DNA of 64,000 bases from Acidithiobacillus acidisediminis (GTDB lineage: Bacteria; Pseudomonadota; Gammaproteobacteria; Acidithiobacillales; Acidithiobacillaceae): assembly GCF_023277115.1 (NCBI RefSeq), contig NZ_JALQCS010000001.1, positions 1,978,001-2,042,000 on the forward strand. The letters are read 5' to 3'. The translations under genes were made by a program, and so were the position numbers. Below the pieces are notes generated by a model that was not told where the DNA came from, did not search any database, and was given only the letters and a program-made list of their open reading frames with translations. This document shows, in pieces, positions 20,001 to 27,590 of the stretch (position 1 is its first letter; each line of letters begins with the position of its first letter).

Positions 20001-20180
20001 AATCTGGGGAGCTTGTCCAGGGTAGCTGGTTTTCACAATGACCTGGGTTGGAGAGATATCGGGAATGGCTTCCAGGGGAATGTATTGCAGGGCCAGAATC
20101 CCGGCAACGGTGACGAATAGCATAGCCAGCAACACCATAAATGGGTTGTTCATACACCAACGTATCGTGGCTTTAATCAT
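17070..20180 (-). CDS. cusA: Heavy-metal RND efflux pump CusA (Cu/Ag type)
   Basis: This 1036-residue inner-membrane proton antiporter drives copper/silver export through CusB and CusC. It has the full RND layout with twelve predicted membrane spans. The motif in span 4, VMVDAPVVMIENMHKHLE (401-418), has the Asp used for proton relay and matches the monovalent-metal (HME4) subgroup, not Czc-type pumps. The three methionines that bind Cu(I)/Ag(I) in E. coli CusA are all present as M563 (LLYM), M614 (ISMFDT) and M663 (VDMLTTG). The ATG overlaps the cusB stop by 8 nt, placing it last in cusCBA. It appears intact. Confidence 0.95.
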   Translation of the reverse strand: MIKATIRWCMNNPFMVLLAMLFVTVAGILALQYIPLEAIPDISPTQVIVKTSYPGQAPQIVQDQVTYPLETTLQEVPGAQAVRGYSMFGDSYVYVLFKNGTNIFQARNLVLQYLDQAQAQLPPGVSPALGPDSSGVDWVYEYALTDPSGTLNLAQLTTLQNWFLKFALQGIPGVAQVATVGGMTQEYQVVVDPNRLLAYGLTLEQVEAAIRAANGETSGSVVDMGGARYIVRTSGYIHSLQDLRQAPLTVANDVPITIGQVARVQLGPVLPSGIADLNGQGQVVGGIVMMNQNGNANALIQRIQQKLQEIRPALPKGVQVVTTYSQRPLIQRSIGTLTGKLLEEMIAVSLVALLFLVRVRSALVALIALPVGILVAFVIMYWLDIPANIMSLGGIAIAIGVMVDAPVVMIENMHKHLERQAEANPWHSAQMAALEVGPALFFSLLIITISFLPIFALTGQEGKLFAPLAYTKTFSIAAAAILSITLVPILMGWFIRGHIPAERKNPINRWLVALYQPMIRGVLKFPWLVLLVSALLAASLVYPWQRLGTQLMPPLDEGTLLYMPVAQNPAISYGEAGALLQLTDRILKTFPEVKSVFGEAGRAQTATDQSPISMFDTVVTLRRPDHWPPGMTQHHLQNLMNTALQIPGLTNNWTQPIKGRVDMLTTGLQTPLGIKITGTDLGTLNRLGQEVQKVLLGVPHTDSAYATRVTGGRYIVVHTDRRAAARYGISIADVNRLVSTAVGGQVITTAVQGVERFPVNLRYPRRLRQSLATLLESRIATPGGAQIPLAQVARITLENGPSMLTSDNSRLNTWITIDLKPGTSIGSYVRQAQRAIASQVHLPAGYTLSWVGEYRSMQKAEQRLMLVIPAVLLVIVLLLYLNFRRWAEVSIILVTLPFALVGGLWLVYALHYKLSVAVAVGFIALAGVAVEFGVVMLLYLDQALVKHQMRNSLNNWHDLQLAIIEGSMLRLRPLAMTFTLVVIGLLPIMLSHGTGADMMKRIAAPMIGGMFSATLLALLVIPALYALWQRRRLGLR

Positions 20181-21531
20181 GGGTGCTGCCCCCCATTGCC
20201 ATCCCTTTCATGCTGGACGCCGCAGGCGTTGCCGGTTGCGCAGCTGTTTTGCTGGGCATTGTAGACGCAGTGTTGACCGTCGCGGCGACGTTACTACCTA
20301 ACATCCGTGCCTGAACGGACTGAAATTGCGACTCCGAGTAGAGCAGGAACTGGGCATTCTCGACCACTCGCTCACCGGCCTGCAGTCCTTTGGATATTGC
20401 GGTCCATCCGTCGGCTTCCGGTCCAAGCTGTACTTGCACAGGCCGAAAATGGCCGCCCGGCTCATGCAGCATCACAAAATCCCCTTCCTGGCTGCGGACT
20501 ATCGCGCTGCTCGGGATTGCGAGCATGCGCTGGGCTTGTGCGAGTAGGGTGGCATCGGCATACATTCCAGGGCGCAAGGTGCCGCCTGGATTCGGGAAAC
20601 TGAGGCGCGCTGTCACAGTGCGACTTTGGCTATTGACGGTGGGGTAGAGAAAGCTCACCCGGCCACTCCACGTTTTTCCTGGGTAATCCGGAAGCTGTAG
20701 GGTCACCTCGTCGCCTAGGTGTACCCGGGAGAGTTGATATCCATAGAGCGCTACATTGACCCAGATACGTTGGAGGTTAGCCACCTGCATGAGGCTGCTC
20801 TGTGGGGTGATATACCCTCCTTGCCGGGCTGACAGGCTGTCGATCACCCCGGAAACGGGCGCATAGACAGGGATCACCTTTTCCGCGGCGCCGGTCTGCC
20901 GAAGTTGTTGAATTTGCGCATTGGAAAGTCCCAACAACTGCAACTTGGTCTGCGCCGCAGAAACCAGACCATTCCCCAGGTCGATTCCGGCGGCCTTTTG
21001 CGCTACGAGATAGTCCTGCTCGGCGCTGTAAAGTTCTGGCGAATAAATCTCGGCAATCTTCTGACCACGAGATACAGGATCGCCAACGGCTTTGACCGGC
21101 AGTTGTTCGACCCACCCGGAAAAGTGTGGATTGATGGCATACAGGCGGTTTTCATCAATGGCCACCGTTCCTACGGTATGGATGGCTTGCCCCATCTGTC
21201 GTTCCTGGACTGTAACCAGGCGCACCCCCAAGGTTTGAACCATTCGGGAATCGACGGCGAGGCCTGATGTTGAAGATTGAGCGGTATGGGCAGGCTGAGA
21301 ATATATTGGAATATATTTCATCCCCATGTTGTCTTTCATCGGATGACTTGAATGAATGGCAGGATTCATGGGATTGGCCCAATACAGGATATGCCTAGGG
21401 CTTGGTGTGGTGGTCGCGCGCGGAGAGTGCGAACCTACCGTTGGCGCTGGCCACCACAGAGTCACGGCCGCTCCAATTCCTACACCGATAAGCAATAGCG
21501 CGGAGCCCACCAAAACTTGGCGCGTTTTCAT
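20173..21531 (-). CDS. cusB: Efflux periplasmic adaptor CusB
   Basis: This 452-residue membrane-fusion protein links CusA to the outer-membrane channel. The N-terminus has a membrane anchor (VLVGSALLLIGVGIGAAVTLWW). It is followed by the CusB-type metal-binding segment at about residues 47-78 (YWANPMNPAIHSSHPMKDNMGMKYIPIY), in which methionines replace the Cys pairs of related domains, as in E. coli CusB. Lipoyl, beta-barrel and hairpin domains follow. The C-terminus is again Met/His-rich (MKGMAMGGSTHD), suggesting extra copper capture. The start overlaps the cusC stop as ATGA, and the end overlaps cusA. Confidence 0.93.
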   Translation of the reverse strand: MKTRQVLVGSALLLIGVGIGAAVTLWWPAPTVGSHSPRATTTPSPRHILYWANPMNPAIHSSHPMKDNMGMKYIPIYSQPAHTAQSSTSGLAVDSRMVQTLGVRLVTVQERQMGQAIHTVGTVAIDENRLYAINPHFSGWVEQLPVKAVGDPVSRGQKIAEIYSPELYSAEQDYLVAQKAAGIDLGNGLVSAAQTKLQLLGLSNAQIQQLRQTGAAEKVIPVYAPVSGVIDSLSARQGGYITPQSSLMQVANLQRIWVNVALYGYQLSRVHLGDEVTLQLPDYPGKTWSGRVSFLYPTVNSQSRTVTARLSFPNPGGTLRPGMYADATLLAQAQRMLAIPSSAIVRSQEGDFVMLHEPGGHFRPVQVQLGPEADGWTAISKGLQAGERVVENAQFLLYSESQFQSVQARMLGSNVAATVNTASTMPSKTAAQPATPAASSMKGMAMGGSTHD

Positions 21532-22808
21532 TCGCTTCCTCCTTGCACATGTGTTGCCAGGAAATTCAATTCGGCTTGGCTGGCATAGGCATTCTGGCGC
21601 AACTCGATCGCCTCGGTCTGGGTCGCGAGAACGCGATCCTGTGCCTGCAAAACCGCCCGAAAGCTGGTATGGCTGGAAGTAAAATCAGCCAAGGTCGCTT
21701 GATAGGCCAATTGTGCTTCCGGTACCAGTTTTCGCCGCGTCCGGTGATATTGGTTTTGGTAGGAGATGTATGCTGCAAAAACTCCACGCACCTGGCGTTC
21801 CAGTGATAAACGCTCCTCATCGTACTGGTCCTGTGCTGCAATCGACTGTGCCTGCGCTGCCGCAACGGTTTGATCTTGGCGATCTGCTGGGAAAATCGGC
21901 AGACTGAGGTTGACGCCCACCGATAACCAATTCGGGCTCCCTGGCGCAAAATCCTGTCCATAAGCGGTACTCAGGGTAATTTCCGGGAGATAGGCCGTGC
22001 GTGCTACGCGCACTGCCTCTTGCGCTGCGGCAGATTGCTCCGCAGCAGCACGTAGTAATGGCTGTGCCGCGATCTGCGTTATCAGCTGGGCCAAGGATGG
22101 GGGTGAGGGTAATTGTGGCCAGCTTGAAGAAATGTGCGGCGGACTTGGAAGGGCCAAGGTTTCGGCAAGTCGCGCTCTATCTTCTTGATATTCTGCGAAT
22201 AGTTGAGTTTCATCATTTTGTAACTTCTCCAGAGCAAGCTGCGCTTCTATGACTGAAGCTTCCGTGCCGCGACCCGCACGATAGGCAGCCAGGGCGGTTT
22301 GTATGGTTCTTTTAGCCAAGGATTGCTGTGTATGTAGCACGGCAATTTCTCTTTTGATTGCGACTGTCTGCAGCCAGCTACGTTCTAGCAATAGAATCAA
22401 TGCGGCAGAGCGTCCAGCCAACGTATCCTTCGAAGCCTGTACTTCTAGGTGGAGTTGGCGTCTTTTCCGGGTCAACTGGCCGAATGGGGGAAAAGTTTGG
22501 CTCAAACCGATGCTCAACATGCTCATTTGCATGGTATTCATGGAAAAATTATTGGTCGGAAGATTGACTGCGCCAAAGCTCAGGTGCGGATCGGGCAATT
22601 GCGCGACTGCCACAGACTGGTGTTGCAGGGTAATAATCTTTTGATTGAGGGCGCCCAAACTGGGGTTTTGTTGCAAGGCAAGTGCCTGAGCTTCCCGAAG
22701 CGTCAGGGTGTCAGCAACCGCTGCACATGGCAACAAAACACTCGCACCGAATACCAGAGCGCCGAAATCACGCCATAAGTGATGTCTTTTGAATGCTAAA
22801 CACAGCAT
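21528..22808 (-). CDS. cusC: Outer-membrane efflux channel CusC/TolC family
   Basis: This 426-residue outer-membrane factor forms the exit duct for the CusAB pump. It has an N-terminal signal peptide (FGALVFGASVLLPCAAVA), then two TolC-type repeats of long helices (e.g. LTLREAQALALQQNPSLGALNQKI and the second repeat AAQEAVRVARTAYLPEITLSTAYG). The ATG at 22808 follows AGGAGG with a 6-nt spacer. The stop overlaps cusB. No lipobox Cys is obvious, unlike E. coli CusC. It is the first efflux gene of the operon. Confidence 0.88.
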   Translation of the reverse strand: MLCLAFKRHHLWRDFGALVFGASVLLPCAAVADTLTLREAQALALQQNPSLGALNQKIITLQHQSVAVAQLPDPHLSFGAVNLPTNNFSMNTMQMSMLSIGLSQTFPPFGQLTRKRRQLHLEVQASKDTLAGRSAALILLLERSWLQTVAIKREIAVLHTQQSLAKRTIQTALAAYRAGRGTEASVIEAQLALEKLQNDETQLFAEYQEDRARLAETLALPSPPHISSSWPQLPSPPSLAQLITQIAAQPLLRAAAEQSAAAQEAVRVARTAYLPEITLSTAYGQDFAPGSPNWLSVGVNLSLPIFPADRQDQTVAAAQAQSIAAQDQYDEERLSLERQVRGVFAAYISYQNQYHRTRRKLVPEAQLAYQATLADFTSSHTSFRAVLQAQDRVLATQTEAIELRQNAYASQAELNFLATHVQGGSE

Positions 22809-22837
22809 AGGAAACCTCCTGAACCAAAAAGCAGAGG

Positions 22838-22880
22838 GCCCGCCTAGTTTTCCAGGCAGGTAGCGCTTTGATTGAGGAGG
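22838..22880 (-). terminator. Hairpin between the Met-rich gene and cusC (possible attenuator)
   Basis: On the minus strand a stem CCTGCCT / AGGCGGG around a short A-rich loop is followed by CTGCTTTTT. It lies between the Met-rich membrane protein gene and cusC and could partly uncouple expression of the two. The pairing is imperfect. Confidence 0.35.
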
Positions 22881-22881
22881 T

Positions 22882-23355
22882 TTAAATCAAAAGAAGAATG
22901 TTTTGTAAGGGAGGAGCCTCTGCGGGACGAAAGAACGGCTTGCACAGAGTTGACACATTGCCGACTTCCATTGGAGTAAGAAGGAAAATTATGATGGCGA
23001 TCAAGCTTGCTGGGGGAACCAATACATGCGCCAATTGCAGACCCTCTGGAGCATGAGCAGAGGCGAACAATGCAGTACAAGCAGGATTCATCGCAGGGTT
23101 TCCAGCGGCATGGTTTGATACCATTGCCGCTTCCATGCTAGCCCCGGATATCATCTCCATCGCCATGCCAGCCTCATTGATACGAGGGCAGTAATCAGGG
23201 AAGATTTCTACAAAAATGGAAAGGCACAACAGCAGAATACTGAAACTTGCAATCCAGCGCCGATACCCATACCAAGTTCCCGGCGCACAGCGATAACCCC
23301 GATGCCACCGGTTTTTGGCACCGGAGAGACGATCTTGGACTGAAGTGCTGTGCAT
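22882..23355 (-). CDS. Met-rich small membrane protein upstream of cusCBA
   Basis: This 157-residue protein has two predicted membrane spans, about residues 33-52 (WIASFSILLLCLSIFVEIFP) and 108-130 (LVPPASLIAIIIFLLTP). Between them is a loop rich in methionine and histidine (AGMAMEMISGASMEAAMVSNHAAGNPAMN). The loop probably faces the periplasm and could bind copper or silver; this is inference from composition. It lies 73 bp upstream of cusC on the same strand, so it is likely part of the same operon. I do not recognise a named family. The first ~30 residues are basic and the true start may be one of the later in-frame codons. Confidence 0.6.
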   Translation of the reverse strand: MHSTSVQDRLSGAKNRWHRGYRCAPGTWYGYRRWIASFSILLLCLSIFVEIFPDYCPRINEAGMAMEMISGASMEAAMVSNHAAGNPAMNPACTALFASAHAPEGLQLAHVLVPPASLIAIIIFLLTPMEVGNVSTLCKPFFRPAEAPPLQNILLLI

Positions 23356-23425
23356 TGCCGCCCCCGAGATTCACTCTTTTCGACTGGCAGGATATCCAAG
23401 TAAGTATGTACCCATGATCTTCGAG

Positions 23426-23657
23426 GGCTGTCAAGCAACTGCAGCTGCAACGGGCGGTGAAAGGCCCCAACGACCTGCAGGTAGACTACAATGGTCACCC
23501 ACTTTACCTCTATACTCCGGATGTTCGACCTGGGGAAGCGCTTGGCAACGGTCTGTTTGGCGGGACTTGGCGGGTAGCAAAACCCAATTTGTCAGTCCAA
23601 GCCATCAATACCGGGGCCAACACCAAACCTGTAGCCAAGAAAAGCAGTGGTTGGTGA
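23426..23657 (+). pseudogene. C-terminal fragment of a secreted YxxxD-repeat lipoprotein (Lipoprotein_15 type)
   Basis: The frame reads LQVDYNGHPLYLYTPDVRPGEALGNGLFGGTWRVAKP, matching the last repeat of the 'secreted repeat / Lipoprotein_15' family, whose repeats end '...YNGHPLYYYxxD...GGxWyvv.P'. The signal peptide, lipobox and earlier repeats are absent. A GTG at 23457 could start a 66-residue product but without the family's N-terminal half. It is most likely a remnant. It lies between the divergent Met-rich gene and the disrupted Crp/Fnr gene. Confidence 0.6.
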
Positions 23658-23771
23658 TAAGGGGTACACGCCAAATACCAGAACGGTGATGGGGCGGTAG
23701 CGGCAGAGTTAAGCCACAAGGGGCGACAGTTGAGGGTCTCTGCAAAAGTGTCCGCCAGCGATTGGTTATTA

Positions 23772-24872
23772 ACCAGGCCCTTAAATATCCAACATAGCGT
23801 AACGAGCGGCAGGGTGATGGAAATAGCGAGAGACCTTCTCCGGCAGGAGACAGAGACCATTCATGAAGGCCATGGCCTTTGCCAAGAGGGTGGTTTTGTC
23901 TGTGCTCATAGGCCCGTTGCGTAGGGCCGTTTTGAAATCCCGGTTGAGGTATTCATCCGGGTTGGACTCTGGCGCATAAGGCGGCAGAAACACGAGCTCA
24001 ATGCGGTCCTTCTTATCGGCCAGCCAGGCCGTTACCACCTTGGCGTGATGCACCCGTAAGTTGTCGACGATCAGGAAGATCTTCTGTTCGGCATGGCGGA
24101 TCAGCTTTTCCAGGAAGGCGATGAAACGCTCGGTGTTGATGCTGCCCTCCACCATCTCAAAGGCAAGTTCTCCGCGCGGTGAGATCGCCGATATCATGGA
24201 CAGACTGGTCCATCGTGCTGGATGTTCGAGGAGCGGCGTCTGGCCTTGGGGCGCATATCCACGCACCCAATGGGCGTCCTCTTTGACGGCCGTTTCGTCG
24301 CCCCAGTACAGCACTGCACCCTCGCGCAGGGCGCGCGCTCGGACTTGGGGATAATCCACTTCCAGCCATTGGCGCACTGCTTCTGGGTTCTGCTCCATCG
24401 CTCGCTTGACCGGACGCTGGGGCGTAAAACCCCAGCGCTTGAGGTACTTGCCTACCAGGCGCACCTGCAGATCTATCCCAAAGCGATCCCGGATCAATTG
24501 CCGGATGGCCGGCCGGGTCCAGAGGGCAAAAGGCATTTGCAACTGCCGCGGATCCCGTTGCACGATCTGATCCCGAACCCAGGCTTCCGCAGCCAACGTC
24601 AATCTGCGACAGGCCCCTACAGGACGCCCTCGCGGCCGTTCATCAAGGCTTTTGCCCCCCTCTCGTTTGGCTTGCGCCAACCACCCGCGAATGGTCGAGG
24701 GATGGGCGCCAGAGACCTTGGCCAGGTCTTCCACCCGCATACCAGACTGCTGGCGTAGCCGCAGCACCATCTGCCGAAGCAGATTCCGCCCCTCTACCGT
24801 CAACTTGCGCACATCTATCCGTTCCATACTCGCTATTCTACCATAGATAAGTCGGATATTTATGGGCCTGGT
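23772..24872 (-). mobile_element. IS630-family insertion sequence
   Basis: This is a 1101-bp element with imperfect terminal inverted repeats (left ACCAGGCCCTTAAATATCC, right complement ACCAGGCCCATAAATATCC). It is flanked by the TA target duplication (23770-23771 and 24873-24874) diagnostic of IS630/Tc1-mariner elements, and it encodes one transposase. It is inserted in the Crp/Fnr gene. Confidence 0.92.
23781..24827 (-). CDS. IS630-family transposase
   Basis: This 348-residue DDE transposase has an N-terminal HTH (MRVEDLAKVSGAHPSTIRGWLAQAKREGG), a winged-helix linker (LVGKYLKRWGFTPQRPVKRA) and a catalytic core with YWGDETAV (first Asp), FLIVDNLRVHHAK (second Asp) and LPPYAPESNPDEYLNRDFK (the family's P-Y-[AS]-P-x-x-N-P-x-E signature, here written with D-E). 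It appears intact and fills the element almost end to end. Confidence 0.92.
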   Translation of the reverse strand: MERIDVRKLTVEGRNLLRQMVLRLRQQSGMRVEDLAKVSGAHPSTIRGWLAQAKREGGKSLDERPRGRPVGACRRLTLAAEAWVRDQIVQRDPRQLQMPFALWTRPAIRQLIRDRFGIDLQVRLVGKYLKRWGFTPQRPVKRAMEQNPEAVRQWLEVDYPQVRARALREGAVLYWGDETAVKEDAHWVRGYAPQGQTPLLEHPARWTSLSMISAISPRGELAFEMVEGSINTERFIAFLEKLIRHAEQKIFLIVDNLRVHHAKVVTAWLADKKDRIELVFLPPYAPESNPDEYLNRDFKTALRNGPMSTDKTTLLAKAMAFMNGLCLLPEKVSRYFHHPAARYAMLDI

Positions 24873-25606
24873 TAATAGAGAATTTTCCGGATCTACGGCG
24901 GCTGAGCGCAGAAGAGCGGCAGTACCTCACTGTCGCGGCGAGCTCTTTGGTCCTTCCTCCGGATCAGATTCTTTTTACGGCGGGAAGTTTATGCCAGCAA
25001 TACCTTTTGGTGGTTGATGGCTGCGTCCGAGTGCAACAGATTTCGCGCTCAGGTCGGGAAATACTGCTCTATCGTATTGGTCCAGGCGAGTCCTGCATCC
25101 TCACCACGGCCTGTCTGTTCAGCGAACGTCCTTATCCGGCCATGGGCATTACAGAAGGACCTGTAGTTGCGGTGACCCTGAGTCAGGCGGAATTCTCTCA
25201 GCTCGTCGGATGCTCTGAAGGGTTCCGGCGTTTCGTATTTCGGAGTTATGGCGAGCGCCTTGCAGAGCTGCTGATGCTGATCGAGACTGTCGTATTCACT
25301 CGGCTGGATGTTCGCTTGGCGCGCAGGCTCCTGGAGCTCGCGCCCCATCAAGCCGAACTCTGTGTCACCCACCAGAAGCTTGCGCTGGAATTGGGGTCGG
25401 CGCGGGAAGTCATCAGTCGAGCGCTAAAGAACTTCGCCGATCAAGGGTGGATTGAGCAACATCCGCGCCAGATTGTGATTCGGGACCGTGCGGCACTAAA
25501 GCGTGTAATCCAGAGTGCTGACTGAACGCCCAGTGACAAAGTCACCGAATTTCCTGTAGGTGCGCGCTAGACTCAGCGAACCGAAACGGATCATGGGAGA
25601 GATAGC

Positions 25607-25813
25607 GTGAATATTTCAGCATTGACAAATGAGGGCGGTCTGGATCGCGCAATTCGCGTCATCGTGGGTGCTATCCTTCTGGCACTGGTATTTGTTGGCC
25701 CGCATACGCCCTGGGGGTGGATTGGTTTGGTTCCCCTGCTAACGGGATTGATCGGCTGGTGCCCGGCGTACTCCCTGCTGGGCATGAGGACTTGCCCTCT
25801 GCGGCATAGATGA
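25607..25813 (+). CDS. DUF2892 (YgaP-like) inner-membrane protein
   Basis: This 68-residue protein starts GTG with GGGAGAG upstream and has the DUF2892 pattern: N-terminal NEGGLDRAIRVIVG, then two membrane spans (AILLALVFVGPH and WIGLVPLLTGLIGWCPAYSLLGM) ending in a conserved CPAYSLLGMRTC. In other bacteria this domain anchors or accompanies rhodanese domains (YgaP), with a role in sulfur or persulfide chemistry. Here it stands alone downstream of the broken Crp/Fnr gene. Confidence 0.82.
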   Translation: MNISALTNEGGLDRAIRVIVGAILLALVFVGPHTPWGWIGLVPLLTGLIGWCPAYSLLGMRTCPLRHR

Positions 25814-25896
25814 ATAGGTGGAGATGATGATGCCCTTGCCCCAGCCAAACAAATGCGCCGGCGCAAGAGACAGGTAACTGAACGGAGGGTCTGTCG

Positions 25897-26445
25897 ATGG
25901 ACCGAAGGCAATGGCTGAAATCCTTTTTCTCGGCCTTGGCCCTGATGGGCTATGTGCGGGCCGATCCCGCCGCAGCTTCCAGCATGATGGATGGGATGAT
26001 GTCTGGGGGTGGCATGATGGGTAATGGCGACATGGGCGCCATGATGTCCCCAGAGAATCGTGGTGCCATGCGCACCGGCATGGAGCTTTTCGAGGTCCAT
26101 GCGCAGGTGCACCGCAAGGTCACCTTTTTGCCCGATGGGGTTCATGCCGTCAGTATTTCCGGAAATCCTAAGGTAGCAGCGCTGCTGCAGGCCCATGTTT
26201 CACAGATGTATGCGCGCTTGGCGGAAGATCATCCTTTCCCCTATCCGGCCAGACGCAGTGTGCCCGTCATGTTTGCCCATCCCACGCACTACCGCAGACA
26301 TCTTGAACTGTTAAAGGATGGCGTGGCTGTGACGGAGACCTCTCGTCTCCCCTGGATGGTTGATGTGACTCACGCACATGCGCGAGAAATCACTCGTTTT
26401 GTAAAGGAGGGCATGCCAGCCATGATGCGGGAGATGATGCAGTAA
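25897..26445 (+). CDS. Met-rich exported protein of unknown function (possible Tat substrate)
   Basis: This 182-residue protein begins MDRRQWLKSFFSALALMGYVRADPAAAS. The RRQWLK segment followed by a hydrophobic stretch and AAAS looks like a twin-arginine export signal. Directly after the signal is a Met/Gly-rich segment (MMDGMMSGGGMMGNGDMGAMM) suggestive of copper binding. The rest (FEVHAQVHRKVTFLPDGVHAVSISGNPKVAALLQAHVSQMYARLAE) is a conserved-looking domain with several His residues and Met again at the C-terminus (MPAMMREMMQ). No named family was recognised. The ribosome-binding site is ACGGAGGG. Confidence 0.7.
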   Translation: MDRRQWLKSFFSALALMGYVRADPAAASSMMDGMMSGGGMMGNGDMGAMMSPENRGAMRTGMELFEVHAQVHRKVTFLPDGVHAVSISGNPKVAALLQAHVSQMYARLAEDHPFPYPARRSVPVMFAHPTHYRRHLELLKDGVAVTETSRLPWMVDVTHAHAREITRFVKEGMPAMMREMMQ

Positions 26446-26577
26446 TCTCACCACCGCGCGGACGCCGTTTATGCGGATGGCTACTTATGTGGCGGTTCCA
26501 GGGAAGTGCTGAGCACAGATCATCACCCAACAGACCCAAGCAGGAGACAGGGCCGAGCATTGCCGGGTCATTCATTG

Positions 26578-26820
26578 TCAACACTTATTCTCGGCGCCAC
26601 ACCTGCCAGAAATGGAGGAGAACCTCGATTCCTGTATGGGTGGGCAGGGCACAGTGCCATAGGAACAATACACACAGCAGTCCCCCGCTTTGGGCGTAAG
26701 CAGGGCCCCGCAACCTTTGCACTGATAGAAGTATTGGCAGGAATCTGTGGGCATTTTTTCTGTCTCGCTATGCCCACAGACTGGGCAAGTAATCATCGAC
26801 TGCAAGTAAATTTTTGACAT
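26578..26820 (-). CDS. GDCCVxC-domain small cysteine-rich protein
   Basis: This 80-residue protein contains CPVCGH, YQCKGCGALL and the family hallmark GDCCVYCSYGTVPCPPIQ. Proteins with this domain occur in many bacteria, some with selenocysteine in place of a Cys; their function is unknown, with a redox or metal role suspected from the cysteine pairs. The start at 26820 (MSKIYLQSMITCPVCG) has GGGGAG upstream; a longer in-frame reading to 27036 crosses the cytochrome gene and is not credible. It is downstream of cytochrome P460 on the same strand. Confidence 0.85.
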   Translation of the reverse strand: MSKIYLQSMITCPVCGHSETEKMPTDSCQYFYQCKGCGALLTPKAGDCCVYCSYGTVPCPPIQESRFSSISGRCGAENKC

Positions 26821-26844
26821 AGAAAACGTCTCCCCGAAAACCGT

Positions 26845-26866
26845 GGGTCTTTCACTTCGAAGACCC
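26845..26866 (-). terminator. Hairpin between cytochrome P460 and the GDCCVxC gene
   Basis: A perfect 7-bp stem (GGGTCTT / AAGACCC) with an 8-nt loop lies in the 59-bp gap. On the minus strand it is followed by a short T-run (GGTTTTC). It may attenuate read-through into the downstream gene. Confidence 0.45.
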
Positions 26867-26879
26867 TTGGTCAAGTTGA

Positions 26880-27473
26880 TTACCGCACAATCGCCTGGGG
26901 GTGCTCCTTGATCAGGCTTACATAGACAGGATTCATCACCTGCTTGGGGAAGAATGCCTTCCACGTATTGACCGAAAGCAACTGCTTTGGGGGCGGCGCG
27001 AACACGAAATCCTGGTGACGGACCATCACGTGACAAGCGATGCAGGTGCCTACCTTTCCATAAGCCACCAACGTTCCATTTGGCTTGTAGGCCGCCATCA
27101 CCCAGTTTCGATCTGACGCATCATACCCGGGGAGTTTGAGCATCGCAGTCACGCCTGTTAATTTTCTCTCCTGGTTGTAGTTATCTTTCACCAACAGGCT
27201 ATCCTGCGCATAACGGGTCACCTTAATGATGCCACCGGCCATGCGAATGGAGTGAACTGCCGCAGCATTGGCGAGGTCCGTGGTAAAGGCGTCTACCGTT
27301 CTGGAACCCACTTGGAATGGATGACTTTCTGGCATGATGGCATGGTTCTTTTGCAGCGTTTGTACCTGCTGCCAAAGCGCTTGTGGCGTAGGAGCACGCA
27401 CCCCCGCCAGGGCCACGCCTATCCCAACGGCCATTATCCCCGCTGGCACGGACAATAGAACAAAGGTCTTCAT
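26880..27473 (-). CDS. Cytochrome P460-family protein
   Basis: This 197-residue exported c-type cytochrome has a signal peptide (VLLSVPAGIMAVGIGVALAG), a P460-like beta domain (FTTDLANAAAVHSIRMAGG...ITGVTAMLKLPGYDASDRNWVMAAYKPNGTLVAYGK in outline) and a single heme-attachment motif CIACH (GTCIACHVMVRHQDFVF) near the C-terminus. Family members oxidise hydroxylamine or act in nitrogen-oxide detoxification, and related proteins occur in iron and sulfur oxidisers. A Lys that could cross-link the heme is not assignable by eye. Confidence 0.82.
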   Translation of the reverse strand: MKTFVLLSVPAGIMAVGIGVALAGVRAPTPQALWQQVQTLQKNHAIMPESHPFQVGSRTVDAFTTDLANAAAVHSIRMAGGIIKVTRYAQDSLLVKDNYNQERKLTGVTAMLKLPGYDASDRNWVMAAYKPNGTLVAYGKVGTCIACHVMVRHQDFVFAPPPKQLLSVNTWKAFFPKQVMNPVYVSLIKEHPQAIVR

Positions 27474-27590
27474 GGAAATTTCCTCCCGTACGATTCGTCA
27501 CGATGATTGCCTCTGCAGTCCATCTACCAAAGCCAGGAAGAGGAGCCGAAAAGGGCGCCGAATCGGACTGGATTCAGTGCCCAGCACAGA

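Larger units (their letters stand above)
23748..25525 (+). pseudogene. Crp/Fnr-family regulator split by an IS630 element
   Basis: The distal part (from 24875) encodes a cNMP-binding-like domain (LPPDQILFTAGSLCQQYLLVVDGCVRVQQ) and a C-terminal winged helix (LCVTHQKLALELGSAREVISRALKNFADQGWIE). The first codons lie on the other side of the IS630: GTG at 23748 reads MSASDWLL. Removing the element with one copy of the TA duplication joins it in frame to IENFPDLRRLSAEERQYL, giving a ~224-residue protein of normal family length. No Fnr-type Cys cluster is seen in the N-terminal part. A TTG at 24947 could still start a 192-residue product lacking the first helix, so residual function cannot be excluded. 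Confidence 0.85.
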
